A DNA stretch of 64,000 nucleotides from Quercus robur (GCF_932294415.1 NC_065535.1:13969282-14033281); one strand, 5' to 3'; counted from the first letter of the stretch, positions 47,498 through 60,306 are shown. Translations and numbers: made by a program. The notes: a model not told the origin generated them from the letters alone.

Positions 47498-48334
47498 CAA
47501 GAAATAGCACCACAAAGTGAAATATTTAAGTTCCCTTACCATGAGTAACAAACTTTTTCCCACAATTGACTTGTATAGAAGCATTAGCATAGTAGGTTTT
47601 AAAAATCTAGAGGCCAAGAATACGATAAATTATTTTTTACATCGGTGTATTACACCTCCTTATTCACATAAATATGAATCATATATACTAGAACCATATG
47701 TGGGATTTATTATTATGATTTGAGGAAAATGTAATAGCTTGCCCTTCTTTAGCTCCGATCATAGAATTAAAAGGTGCTTCTAGTGATCTCAAATGGCCCT
47801 TGGTAGAGCTGTAGGGTTTTTTTTTTTTTTGATTGATTGAACATTTAGTTGGGGTTAATAGTTGAGAAAAGATGGTGGTTGTGGTTTGTATGTTTAATGA
47901 AATAGTGCATTAAAATAAAAAAGACCTCAGATGGCCTAGAACCAAACTTTCTTGTCACTTTAGCTCATGGTAAAGTTGGACCCTTGAGAATGGCTAGCCC
48001 ATGGAAGGGCACAGACTATGAGAATTGGGAACCCCAGGATTGAATTATTATTTTTTTTTTTGAGAGACCCAGGATTGAATTATTGCACCATGCCCAATAG
48101 CCCTAACCAATCAAGCAAAGTTTTGGCCCCGTTGGATCAATTTTTGTTAAGCCGAGTCCTACTTTGAAGGTCTGCCCTTTAAATTATTCTTTCAATACAA
48201 ATACTTTCTGCTGCCGCGTTCTGGCCCCACATCAACCACTCTCTGTCTCAAGAAAAGGATAGATAAAGTGGGAAAGTAACACTGACAGAGAGGTCAATAA
48301 AACCCACTTTTTTTGTATGGTCGAAAACGAGTCA
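46863..48334. other. Shared spacer of block copy 2, no gene seen
   Basis: Shows the pre-insertion state of two copy-1 insertions: the ccaaa site near 46957 and the continuous AT tract 47456-47492. The Helitron-like terminus is at 47264-47289 (stem CACG/CGTG, then CTAA). Dispersed repeat at 47290-47420. No supportable ORF. Confidence 0.6.
47456..47492. repeat. (AT)n microsatellite
   Basis: Alternating AT run; the insertion site of the Pack-MULE in copy 1. Confidence 0.9.
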
Positions 48335-48530
48335 AAGAATACACATATCAAACCCACACAAATAAAGTGAGTGTGTCTGTGTGAGTGAGAGAGAGAGAAC
48401 GCAAGCAAGCAAAACCCAAAATACTGTTTGAGATAATGTTTGATGTGCCTAGAATCCTAGATTTAATACATCCCCCATTCATAGTGATTCTAGAAGCTCT
48501 ATTCTACGCACGTGACAGCAACAATACACT
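48335..48530. repeat. Single unit of the 234-bp repeat amplified in copy 1
   Basis: One diverged unit, slightly shortened (the ttcttt...gatgggg part is missing). Baseline for the fourfold array at 13050-13990. Confidence 0.85.
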
Positions 48531-48988
48531 CTATCACCTTATCATATAAGAAAAACATTTTTCCACAAATTATAGTCTAAATAAAAATTTTAGAAAATCA
48601 AAATCAGGAAATACATAAAATAGTCTTGCTATAGAAAATTGTCATTTCTAACAATTTACTGTAACAAATAAAGTTATAAAAATTTGATTTTTTATTCGGT
48701 TTCTCTCTCTTCTTTCATTATTATGCATTTTCTCTTTTTTCAGAAGACTTCTCTCTCCAGCCAAGCCTCTCTCTTTAGACTCACTCTTGCCTTGCCGATG
48801 TCTCCTTTCTCCTTTCTCTAGCTCAAACTCCCTCAGTAAAATGCGTTGAGATCAATGACGACGTGTGATTTCTAGGTACATAGGTTTTGTGAATACATTA
48901 GGGTGGGTTCAATGATCCGTGGCTTTGGATTAAGATGGTTGAGATTGGATTTTGGGATGAAATCAGGTAGTGGGTTGTGGCTTGCAAT

Positions 48989-50084
48989 TAGGAATGGCAA
49001 TGGGTCAAGTTTGGGGCAAGTTTCTTTATGCCCGAACTTGACCTGCCACCCACCCCTCGAAACCTGAACTCACCCCGTTAACTAAACGAATTTTTTTTTT
49101 AACCCCCAAACTTGGCCCGTCGGCCCCCGCAGGCCCCACCCCGCCACTTTAGGGCCTAGTCTAAAGCCCCTAATTGGTGGCCCAATCCATGACCCAATCT
49201 TAAAAAATAAAAATAAAATAAAAAATAAAATCAATTTAATGTTTTCTAGATTTATGATTTTCCTTTCAAAATCATAAACACAAACACAAATCCTATCACA
49301 AACACAAACACAAGGCCCAATCTATAAATAAAAAAAAATAAAAAAATCAATATCAGTGTATTACATAAACCCAAATACAATTCAAGATGAAATAATAAAT
49401 AAATAAAATGTAAAACACTCCAAAATCAGAACCACAAAACACCTGGAAACCCAAAAAAAAATCCCTCATTTTTCCAATCAAGGCCGAACCAAAACCACAC
49501 AACTGCGGCGACCCATCTGCTCAAAGTGCAATAGACCCAACATAATGTGTCTCTGCGAAACAATGCCGACTCAGCCCATTCCAACAAAGACCCAAATCGT
49601 AATCATCCAACACCCCCACGAAGCTCACCACAAGTTCTCTACTATACTAGTCCTCGCCAAATGAATACATCACAAAAATGGTGATTAGGGTCATTCTTCA
49701 ATTGAGATTCTATTGGAAAGTGAGAGTAAGGGCGGCTAAGAGTGAGGGAGAGGGAGGCGGCGGCAGCAAGTGAGAGTGAGAGAAAGGGAGAGGGAGGCAG
49801 TTGAGAGAGTGATTAGGGTTAGGGAACTGAAATAGAGAAATGGGAAAGTTAGAGCAGTATTTCTACTTAGGGTTTTTAAAAAATTTTAATAGTATATATG
49901 TATATGGGTCAGGTTGGGGGCCGGTATGCATAATACCCACACCCGCATCCGACCCGAACCTGCTACAGGTTGGGTTTTTAAAACCCAAACCTACCCCGTT
50001 TGCTTTGCGGGTCAGGTAAAACACACCCCATCAAGGTCAGGTCAGGTTGGGTACCCATAGGTCGGGCAATTTTTGCCATTCCTA
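48989..50084. mobile_element. Non-autonomous hAT element, copy 2
   Basis: 1096 bp, TAGGAATGGCAA at both ends (inverted). Flanks cttgcaat (48981-48988) and cttgtgat (50085-50092) are the duplicated 8-mer, each with one change from copy 1's cttgcgat. Same insertion event as 14491-15570. Confidence 0.9.
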
Positions 50085-50092
50085 CTTGTGAT

Positions 50093-51139
50093 TGTGACAG
50101 TAGGTTGTGGGCTGTTGGGTTCTTGTTTGTGGGTTGAAATCAGACTTCTCTCTTTCTCTCTTTTGTGGGTTCTTATTTTATGTTTTTTTTTACTAGTGGT
50201 GGTGAAGGCTGGCAATGGGCATGAATTTTTTTAACCGGTGGTGGTGGTGGTGGCTAGTAGTGGATGTGGGTTTACTGCATTGAGAAAATGTGGTTTGTGA
50301 TTTTTTTTCTTCAAAGAAGAGAAAGAGATGGAGAAGAAGATAGAGAAAGAGAAATAGAGTATGAATAAAGAATAAATATTTAAATGAAGTGGTAAAAAAA
50401 TTGAACCTTCGATATTTGGTATATTGTAAAATGAGGTGTTAAAGATAAAGTTATTTTTTGAGTTGCTAAGAACATTCACATTGGTGGTGCTAAAATTGCT
50501 AAAATGCAATTTTAACACACCAAATATTACCTTCTCAAAAGACACACACACACACACCAAATATTAAAAGGCACGCTACATTGGTGGTGGTATATCTAAA
50601 AATTTTTGCAATCTGTAAACAGTATACTGCCAACTTTACAAGTTTATTATAGCTCCAAAGGGAAAAAAACTATTTTTTTTTTCACAGTGGGTGACCTTTT
50701 ATCATTAAAAAATTATCCTCTCGCTTATTCTTTTTTTTTTTTTCTCCCTCTTTCTATCTTTCTCTCTTTTTGCTCTCACCCTAGCCCTCTTCTCTTGATT
50801 GAATCATTAAGGGGATTTAGGCTTTTGTTTGGGTCAGATCAAAGATCCATGGATTACTTTGGGTTTGGGTTTTGCTAGGATGATGGTGATGATGATAAGT
50901 TGTGGCTGTTTATGATGGGTTTCTTTTTTTAATTAGATTTATAGTGGGTTATGGGTGTTTATGGCAATGGATGGTGGCCAGTTGCCTTGATTATGGTTTA
51001 TGTGTTTTTTTATTTGATTTGGGTTTTATGAAGGCTTGTGGTGGTGCTTGGTTGTGATTTTGGTGGTTGGTGGTGAGTTTGTGGAGGTGGTGAGTTTGTG
51101 GAGGTAGTGAGTGGTGAGTTGTGAGGGGTGGTAGCTTTA

Positions 51140-51183
<44 letters not shown>

Positions 51184-52595
51184 AATCTTTGATTTTGGTG
51201 GTTTTGGGTTTCAAGTTGTGGTGGGTTTCAGTTGTGGCAGCGATGATGGTGGTGCATAGGTTGCGGTAGTTTTGTGGTGATTGGTTTTTTTTTTTTTTTT
51301 TTTTTTAATTTTTTAAATGGGTTGTGGCGGTTGGTTGTGCTGGCAGTGGGTTATGCGTGGTGGTTGTGGTTGTGGTTGCTTGTTCTTGCTTCAGAGAAGA
51401 GAGAGAAAGAGACATAGAGGAAGAATAAAGAAAAAATATTTAAATGAAGTGGTAAAAAAATAGGAACTTTGATGTTGGGTGAATTGAAAAGTGAAGTGTT
51501 GAAATAAATAAATTATCTTTTTGAGACGATAAAAAATAAATTTTTTATTGTTGTATATATAAATATATACAAGATAGACTGTATATATAAATATCACATG
51601 TGCTCCGCACGTACGATGAGACTCTTTCTTTATTTTGAGTTTAATGTAATTTTTCAATTTGAATTTATTTATTGTTAGTGAGGTTACATAGAAAAGGATT
51701 TTTAAGAAACTAAAATTTAGGATTTGAAAAGGAGTAAATTGATGGGTTTAGTGTGTGCTAGTTTTAAGGAAAAAAAAAAGTATCAAACGTGCATGAAATA
51801 TATTTAAATAGGAGAAAGTGTGTGCTAATTTTTAGGGAAAAAAAATTCTCTATTAGTTTTTTTTTTTTTTTTTGGAATTTTGTTAAATTACAATTTTAAC
51901 CAATTTTATTTTTTAAGAATAATTATTATTTAATTAGACTAGGAGTATTTTTGAAAATTTTTAAAGTCATAACTAACTTTCTAAATCCTCTTAATATATA
52001 GAAATACCAAAAGGCGCCAATTAAACAAAAATGTGTCTTTTGAAATGTCACAATCCTTTGGATTGAATATATATTAAAAGTGCCTATTGAACCAAACGGT
52101 GCATATTAAAAGATCATAACCCTTTGAGCTGGATATATATTAAAAGTGTATATTGAACCAAAATGTGCCTAGCTATTGAAGGGTCATAATCTTTTGAGTA
52201 TAAATAGTAGTTCATACTTATTTGGTAACTATTTAACAAACTTCCCCTCTCTCAAATCTTCTTAGAAACACAAGAAATCTAGTGGGTCTCTTCTCCAAAA
52301 AAATTACTATTTATAGAATCTAATAAATTTGGTTGTATCATGGGAATAAATTTGTAGTAACTTTTTAGCAACTCTTTAACAACTTTTGTGTGGGGGCAAA
52401 TATTGTTTAAGAATAGCATTTAATTGTGTCTCCAAGTCAATTTTGTTTGTCTACTAGATCATTTTGTTCTTACATTATTATTACTCCTTGAATTTCATAA
52501 CATTTAGCACCACCAATATACCACCAATATGAATGCTCTCCACTTAGATCTCTTATTCTTGGAGGCGTTCAACCTACCTCTCTCTTCCATTTGGG
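50093..52595. other. Shared spacer of block copy 2, no gene seen
   Basis: Aligns with 15579-19085 of copy 1 without the solo LTR found there. Contains (CA)n near 50543-50556, poly-T runs and the (GA)n listed separately. Short ORFs differ in frame from those of copy 1. Confidence 0.5.
51143..51181. repeat. (GA)n microsatellite
   Basis: About 39 bp; the copy-1 counterpart near 16635 is only ~17 bp. Confidence 0.9.
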
Positions 52596-52600
52596 GGTTG

Positions 52601-52626
52601 GACGAGGTACATCAACTACCGTCACC

Positions 52627-52660
<34 letters not shown>

Positions 52661-53095
52661 TGGATTAGTGGAAAGTTGAAGATAATTGGGCAAGGTACAT
52701 CAACAACAACAAAATAAAAATGATACTTAATTAGATTAGTGGAAAGTTGAAGATGGAAAAATGAGTAGTTTTTTCAACACGTATATTATAGACTGAGAAA
52801 CCTTGAAGTGCACTTCAGGCAAGTTGCTTCCGTCCACGCAATTAATTCACGCTGGCCACCTAAACTCGATATTCTTCGGCATTGATGATGAGGAATTAGT
52901 GGACTTGCCATTTGCGTAGAAGCACATCTAAAATAGTCCTTTACTCGATATTCCTGGAGTACTATTGTCGTGCTTATAAGTTGGTCGAATTCTTTTTATG
53001 GAACCATTCAGAAAGCCCTCGAAACCAATTTATTCTTCTGCTAAGCAATAAAAGCACCCCACTTCCACAAATAACGATAAAGAAACTACTATCAG
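52601..53095 (+). promoter_or_regulatory. Upstream region of the second MSL gene
   Basis: Near-identical to 20569-21060, apart from poly-A length (~52627-52651) and a few substitutions. The aataaaagc word is at about 53046, 50 bp before the ATG. The LTR that sits farther upstream of paralog 1 is absent here, so distal regulatory context differs. Confidence 0.4.
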
Positions 53096-56000
53096 ATGGC
53101 TCGAAGCCAAAGAGAAGATGAAGTAGCAATCAAGCTTGATGATATTAGCGGAAGTCCATGCAGCAACAACTTTCAGGGAAGAAGTGAGTCTCTACGACGA
53201 AGAAATAAAGAGTTTTGGGACCAAGAAAACCACTTAGGGTACTTGAATTCAGGTAGAGCAGAGGTTGTAAAGTGCAGTTCAAATGCTTCATTTAGGGTAC
53301 GTTCATGGAAGTCAGTGATGAGCATGACCAAGTCTAGGCTGATAGACCCGCCAGAGGAACCATGTCAAAGCTCAGTAAACTCTGGAAGAATCCCTGAGAA
53401 AGTTCAAGATTATGAGGAAGATGATGATATTGATGACATCCCGGAAGAATATAAGAGAATGAAGTTCAGCAAACTGACAATGCTTCAATCTGTGAGTCTT
53501 GTTTTGATTGTTGTATCCTTAGCTTGTAGCCTTTGGTTCCCAGTTATAAAAAGGTGCATAGTGTGGGATCTTCCATTATGGAAGTGGGAAATAATGGTTT
53601 TAGCATTAATCTGTGGACGTTTAGCGTCGGGTTGGGGTATTCGAGTGGTTGTGTTCTTTATAGAACGCAATTTTCTTTTGCGAAAACGGGTATTGTATTT
53701 TGTTTATGGGCTGAGAAAATCCGTTCAGAATTGCCTCTGGTTGGGTTTGGTTTTGCTTGTGTGGCATAGTATTTTCCATGACAAGTTTAAAAAGAAGACA
53801 GAGAGCAAGATTTTGCCTTACGTAAATAGGGTTTTTGTTTGTTTAATTGTGGGTACCCTAATATGGCTCATGAAAACTCTGCTTGTTAAGGTCTTGGCTT
53901 CAACCTTCCATGTAAACACATTCTTTGAACGAATCCAGGAGGCTTTGTTTAATCAGTATGTCATCAAAATACTCTCTAGTTCGCCATTATTTGAAAGGCA
54001 TGATACAGAAGAGGAAGTTCTGGCTGAGCTTCAGGAGCTTGAGAAAGCTGGGGTTACTTTGCCTGGTGAGCTTGGAACAACTCTGCCTCCTAGGTGTAGG
54101 AAGGTGATTGGAATTGGTAGAGAACGAAAAATTCCAATGATTGGGAAGAATTCTAGATTTTCGAGGACAATGTATAAAAGGGAAGATGAGGAGATCTCTG
54201 TTGATCACCTGCATAAGCTGAATCAGAAGAATATATCAGCTTGGAATATGAAGAGGATGGTTAATATTGTCCAGCATGGGGATTTATCCACTCTGGATGA
54301 GCAGTTACTGAATTCAAAAATCCAGGATGAAGCTTTGTTGCAAATCAGAAGTGAGTGCCAGGCAAAAGAGGCAGCCAACAGGATATTTCAGAACGTGGCA
54401 AAGCCAGGGTCGGAGTAAGTTCTTACATTCTTTCACCGTTTCTTTTCTTACATCAAATGACAAAAAAAGGGTGTAAAATACTAGTGCTTTCCTTTTATTA
54501 TTATTATTATTATTTTAATATAAAAAATCTAGGGAGGCAAATTTTTAGGGCATGCAACCCACTAAAATTGACCTGATCTAACCAACCCATTGAGAGTTAG
54601 TTTTTAGGAGTTGGTGGATTGAGTTAGGTTGGGTTGTAAATTTATTTTTACAATAAGTCAAGTTGGGTTTGGGTCATAAAATTTTCAAATTCATATAACC
54701 CGACTCAATCCACTTATATTTTATATATATTTAAATTTAAAAATATATTATATAAATTTGTTATTTACTTTTTTGCTCATCTTCTTAAATAAAGCCTAAA
54801 CCCTAAGTTCTCATTTCAATCACCTTCTTATCTCATGTTACTCTCTCTCCCTCTCCCACTACTCTCACTCCAATTCTAAGCCCTAAATAAAATCCAAACT
54901 CTAAGTTCTCCTCATATTATTTGTGTTAGTTTGGTATTATGCTCATAATTATTTGATTATATATTTACTCTTATTTGTAATGGTGTTGTTATAATGTTCA
55001 ATTTAATAATAATAATAATAGTAATTAAAAAAAACTGTCCAACCTAATCCACGTGGTTTGGGTTGGGTTGGACCCCTGTAATGGGTTGGATTTTTTTTAA
55101 CCCACTGTGATAGTTTGAGTTAAGAAAACCCCTCAACCCAACTCGACCCATGTACATCTCTAAATATTTCCACAACATTTTCCACGATGTGTGTCTTGTT
55201 GTGATAGACGTATAATAAAAATGGTAACAAAGATGAATCCATGTAAAAGTGATGAAACATCAATCATAATTTGACACTTTAACAAGTTGGAAGAAAGATT
55301 GTGAAAAATGTTGTTCCTAGCCTTCCTTGAAGTAATTCTTGTCTTATTTTTTGTTTTTTAAATATTGATGTGTCATACCATCTTGATTTTTATAAAATGC
55401 AAACCTCTATATAAGATGCATTTGCCTCGAGGATGTGATGCGCTTTATGAGTAAAGAAGAAGCTTTGAAGACGATGCATCTGTTTGGAGTAGCAGCAGAG
55501 AGTAAGGGAATCAGCGAGTCCTTCCATATGGACTGGATGGTATGACTACTTTCTATATGTTTCTTGGCCTCTGGCTATGGTGCTCAATGTAAAAGATACT
55601 ATGCAATTTCTGTTCTCATTTATTTGATGGACATCTCCTTGTGGGGAAAAAATTTGAATTGTGTTCTCATTTATTTTCTATATATGAAACAATGAGCTAA
55701 AGTAAACTTCACCTTTTGTTTTAGGTTAAAGCCTTTAGAGAGAGAAGGGCACTTGCATTGTCTCTCACTGATACAAAAACAGCTGTGGACGAACTCCATA
55801 ATTTGTTGAACATTATTGTAGCTATCATCACATTGATAATATGGCTTATTATACTCAAAGTTCCAATTACCCACTTCCTCGTCTTTTTAAGTTCACAACT
55901 AGTTTTGGTGGTGTTTATGTTTGGGAATACCTGCAGAACAGTATTTGAAGCAATCATCTTCTTATTTGTAATTCACCCATTTGATGTTGGTGATCGTTGT

Positions 56001-56912
56001 GAAGTCGACGGAGTCATGGTAAGAAAGGAGGCTTAATAAGATGTTTATTATGCACTCTCATATAAGCATATATCTTTCGTTTGTGTTCTAACTTATGTTT
56101 CCTTGGGTTTCAGATGGTAGTTGACGAGATGAACATACTAACTACAGTTTTTCTGAGATATGATAACCAAAAGATCATATACCCTAACAGTATTCTAGCT
56201 ACAAAGCCCATTGGTAACTATCAACGTAGTCCAGACATGGGAGATGCAATTGATTTCTGTATTAACATCTCCACCCCAATGGAAAAGATAACCAGCATGA
56301 AAGAAAGAATAACAGGGTATGTATGGTCCTGCATCTTTTCTTTCCTTATTAATTTTCATTTTCCCTAGTGCAACCTAATTCCTAGAAATATTAATGATAT
56401 AGACTCTATTACACATTTAGAATCACGCACAGAATTAGTGGTACCACCAATCACTCCACTTTCATTAGTGCTTCACATTGCTCTTGCCATGAGCATGGAC
56501 TAAGCACATATGATCGACTATTCACTTTTTTACGTTATTCCATATGGTCTGCCACCAAAAAATAAAAATCCTTTCTTAAATAATTCTATGACGTTGAGGG
56601 CCTTGTGGCTACTGAAATTGCAGGTATATTGAAGGCAAGAAAGAGCACTGGCAGCCAGGTCCAATGGTGATAATGAGGGACGTGATAGACATGAACAAAC
56701 TGATGATGTCAGTGTGGCTTGGACACAGATTGAACTATCAGGACATAAAGGAGAGATTTCTTAGGAGAGAGGCATTGCTTGAAGAGATGATCAAAATTTT
56801 CAAGGAGCTCGATATTGAATACCGCCTGCTGCCTGTTGACGTGAATGTCCAAAACTTGCCACCTCCAGTATCAAACAGGCTTCCTTCGACTTGGAAAACC
56901 TATGCTAGCTGA
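53096..56912 (+). CDS. MSL10-like: MscS-like mechanosensitive ion channel (MSL10 type), paralog 2
   Basis: Exons 53096-54414, 55416-55539, 55725-56018, 56114-56316, 56624-56912. Lengths are identical to paralog 1 (1319, 124, 294, 203 and 289 nt), 742 codons, all introns GT-AG. Same architecture: hydrophilic acidic N-terminus, four TMs before residue 270, a large cytosolic loop, then TM5 and the MscS pore helix TM6 (LVFGNT-like region through HPFDVGDRCEVDG) and the soluble beta domain. By my count about 50 of 742 residues differ from paralog 1. In the C-terminal domain it keeps FLRYDNQKI, YIEGKKEHW and EYRLLPVDVNV, which resemble Arabidopsis MSL10 more than paralog 1 does. In exon 2 it has CICLEDV where paralog 1 has FIYLEDV. 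Expected to act at the plasma membrane as a tension-gated channel; which paralog is dominant cannot be read from the sequence. Confidence 0.93.
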
Positions 56913-57389
56913 TCATTATGCAGGTCATATATAGTGAGGCCAACTTCTAGAATGAGGACTGGCACCTAGCGCCAATTTCTTTTCGGCTTGTGAAGGAATT
57001 GGCAATGGTTCACCATAAGAATTGTTGGATCTGGGAAATGATTTATGGTGACTCAAGATAAACTCTACCTCCTTATTAAAACATAAATAAGATACATTAC
57101 AAGTTTGTTGCATTCTCAAATTTATGTCTATGTAATGTGTAATAGACAAGTTAAAACATAATATTTATTGTTTTTACTATTATTTTTATCCACTTTGGTC
57201 CGTTCGGTATATTACTGTCTACTTAGGTTCATTTGATCCATTTCAATTGTGAAATCTATTAGTAAATAACTAAATGAGTTTATTTTATTGTTTTGTCAAA
57301 ATCTATTTGTACATGAAGTCATTTAAGCATTTTCTAAATTAATATTAAGCAAACAATAAGATATTTTAAATAATGCAACTTATGAATGT

Positions 57390-58150
57390 TGTGGGGGCCA
57401 GTTACTCAGGAAGTATTGTTGAAAGCGGTATTAACTGAGCCTATGGCCCTATCCGAGGATGTTGGACCATCCGAGGAGGCCCAAGTAAGGCTATGAATAG
57501 AATAAAGCTAAGAGAGGAGTAGAGGCAATATGAGATGGGTCCAACAAGTGTCTGAGGATGACAGTATCCTTGGCAACATGTATCTAAGATGAATCTGAGT
57601 ACCTTATCATCACGAACTTACTTCGGGACTACGTCACAGCTGAGAGTGGGACATTGGATCAGGAATAAGGATAAAAAGGCAGACAAATATCTTCAAAGGC
57701 TACGACCTCTGCATTAATTGTCTCTCAACCAACTCTCTGGCCGCATTAATGTGGAAGTGATACCAAAACAGTGATCGAGCAGTCTTACAAGCCACTGGTT
57801 GATGATTCCAAGAAGTGTTGGATGGGATAGGGAGGAATCCCCCTAATCTAGCATACACGTGTGTGGTAGGGATGACACAAAGGTTGGAGTATATAACTTG
57901 GAAGAATGCGCCAAGGAGGAGATACGAGAGACTTCTAAAAGAAAACCATAGAACAAAAAATAACCTAGTTGGTTCCGAGGACAAATTCGATAATCTTGTC
58001 TGTATCATATTATCTTACATCGTTACAATTAATCGTTTTTCTTCTGGGATAAATCTAGTTCTTCAACCCACGCTCTACAAATTTATTGTTTGGGTCGTTA
58101 AGGTTTGAGCCCAATCCGGTTTTTGGATCAATACAATTTCAGTCCCTACA
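57390..58150. mobile_element. Solo LTR downstream of the second MSL gene
   Basis: 761 bp, TGTGGGGGCC...AGTCCCTACA, between 5-bp duplications aatgt (57385-57389 and 58151-58155). Copy 1 keeps the single site at 25280-25284. GC-richer, with ccgaggatg/ccgaggagg words. Ty3-type is likely from the terminal cagtccctaca style. No coding capacity; the 97-102 aa ORFs inside are chance. Confidence 0.92.
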
Positions 58151-58342
58151 AATGTTTTTACTTAAATTTTAATAGTAAAAAGAATATTTAAACGTTATAT
58201 TTTACTAACTAAAAAATTTACAAAGTGACATGATTGGTTAGTTTCATATCAATAACTTAATAAAAAAAATTTCTAATTATTTTTTAATGATAATATTTAC
58301 ACTATTTTTTAGTCACATCAATGTAACATTTTAGTTCACTTA

Positions 58343-59032
58343 GAGCATCTCCAATAGGTTCTCTAAAACCAATTTTGGAGAACAAACACACCAAAAACTC
58401 ACTCCAACAGCTTCTCTAAAAGCAAAATTTTTCCAAATTTTTTTTTGAAGTTGCTACAATCGTTCTCTTTATCTAGAGAAGACTGTAGCAACTCCAAATG
58501 AATTTTTCTACTTAAAAAAAATCATACAACTCAATAAAAAACAATTCTTTCTCTTTACTCCCACCACAGCTACAAACACAACAATCCTTTCTGTTAAAAA
58601 TCTCTAAATTAAAGCATAATCAAAATACAAACTCAAAAACATAATCTTAAAATTAATCAAATCATAAAAAAAATAAAAATAAAAATAAAAAAGACACAAG
58701 CCATCTAACCCATCTGGGCTGCGTTGGGGAGGAAGACGAGTAGCGGCAGTGGAGCGAAAGGCATGGCACAAAGAGCGGAACGAAGCCATCTAACCCATCT
58801 GTTCTTTCTCTCTCTACCTCTTTCTTTGTTTCTTATCACAAAGAGAGCTAGAGAACGTTTTGGAATCAAGTAGAAAAAGAAAAGAAAAAAAGTAGAGAAA
58901 GAGAGAGCTGGAGAAAGAAAGAGAGAGGGAGATTTTGGAATCAAGTGGAAAGTAGAGAAAAAAAAAAAAAAAGGAGAGGATGGAGATATATGGGTATACA
59001 TGAGTGGTGAAGAAAAAGAAAGTGAAAAAAAG

Positions 59033-59065
<33 letters not shown>

Positions 59066-59529
59066 CATATGGATGAAAGAAAGGAAAAATAATATAAAGA
59101 ATAAGAAATGACAATTTAGAAATGCTACCACAATATTTTCACAATAAATTTTAAGTAACATATTGTTATTAGCTAATATTGGTGAGTAAAAATATAATTT
59201 CAGTGGTGGGATCAAATTAAAACCAGTAATAACTTTTCATATAAGATTTTGTTATGATTTTTGTGAAAGTATTGCAAAAAATATTGTGGATGTAACACTT
59301 TTTGTTGAAAAATATAATTATTGAGAATGAATAGAGGAAGAAAAAATAAAGACTAAAAAAGAATAAAGAACGAATAAAGAATGAATGAAGAAATAATATT
59401 TAAATGAGATGGAGAAAAGATAGAGAATCTGTTGGAAGGTGTACTTGAAAAAGTGAGTAGGTAATAGATAAATGTCATTATTCATTGTCCAATCAGTACA
59501 AAAATTTAGACAAATTGCTGGAGATGCTC
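58343..59529. mobile_element. PIF/Harbinger-type non-autonomous element
   Basis: 1187 bp with TIRs GAGCATCTCCA (58343) and TGGAGATGCTC (59529) and a 3-bp duplication TTA on each side (58340-58342 and 59530-59532). These are hallmarks of PIF/Harbinger MITE-like elements. The interior has purine-rich tracts (58850-59060) that give F-rich minus-strand ORFs; no transposase. Confidence 0.82.
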
Positions 59530-59532
59530 TTA

Positions 59533-59876
59533 GGTCCATTCAATCAACTTTGGTCCAGTTTGATCCAATTCAATTCACTTCAGCCCATTTAGTTTATTTC
59601 GGCCCACTTTTGTTCATTTAAATTAATTGAAATAAAGAAAGTGAAGATGTATCCCCTATTGGGATAAAGAAATACGAGCAACCCACTGGAATAGAAAATT
59701 GAGCCCCCTATCTCTTAAAGGTTATTTTCGATATCTTGGACTCAAGAAAGGAATGAAAAAAAATGACTGCTAAACATGGGAATATCTTGGACTCAAGTGG
59801 CAATATCATGGGAATATTCCACTGCTAAACAGCAAGAACTCGGCGTATTTTGGATGCTTGAAGGCCCCGCTGACCC
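59533..59876. other. Right edge of block copy 2, no gene seen
   Basis: Begins with ggtccattc / ggtccagtttgatcc words, the reverse complement of the block's left-hand array, then unique AT-rich sequence. Confidence 0.4.
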
Positions 59877-60306
59877 GAAGTGATTTAGAAAGATTCTTCT
59901 TTATCTTTCTCAATGGTGATCGGTCTACAAATTTTACATTGTAATATTATAAAATAATCATATTACATTTTCTCATGCATCAGTGTACTAATTTTCAAAT
60001 ATGGTAGCTCCCATCAAGCACACTGTAACCAACTAAAAGATCTTAGTTACATGTGGCTCTAGTAATTTGGCAAAAGACGTAATAAATTTTAGAAAGAAGT
60101 GATTTAGAAAGATTCTTCTTTATCTTTCTCAATGGTGATCGGTCTACAAATTTTACATTGTAATATTATAAAATAATCATATTACATTTTCTCATGCATC
60201 AGTGTACTAATTTTCAAATATGGTAGCTCCCATCAAGCACACTGTAACCAACTAAAAGATCTTAGTTACATGTGGCTCTAGTAATTTGGCAAAAGACGTA
60301 ATAAAT
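59877..60306. repeat. Tandem duplication, 219-bp period, apparently perfect
   Basis: Units start gaagtgatttag at 59877 and 60096. I see no difference over the shared ~212 bp. Each unit contains the dispersed tagctcccatcaagcacact repeat also found at 8801-8950 and 47290-47420. Confidence 0.92.

Larger units (their letters stand above)
46118..59640 (+). repeat. Segmental duplication, copy 2 (contains second MSL gene)
   Basis: Same order and orientation as copy 1: array 46248-46862, spacer, (AT)n 47456-47492, a single 234-bp unit, hAT element 48989-50084, spacer, MSL gene 53096-56912. Its private insertions are a solo LTR (57390-58150) and a Harbinger-type element (58343-59529). It begins about 165 bp right of element B; 45953-46117 is AT-rich and shows no feature beyond a boundary repeat (46075-46150). 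Confidence 0.9.

Noticed and set aside
58705..59215. F- and S-rich minus-strand ORFs of 98-133 aa
   Set aside because: Opposite strand of purine-rich tracts in a Harbinger-type element; low complexity.
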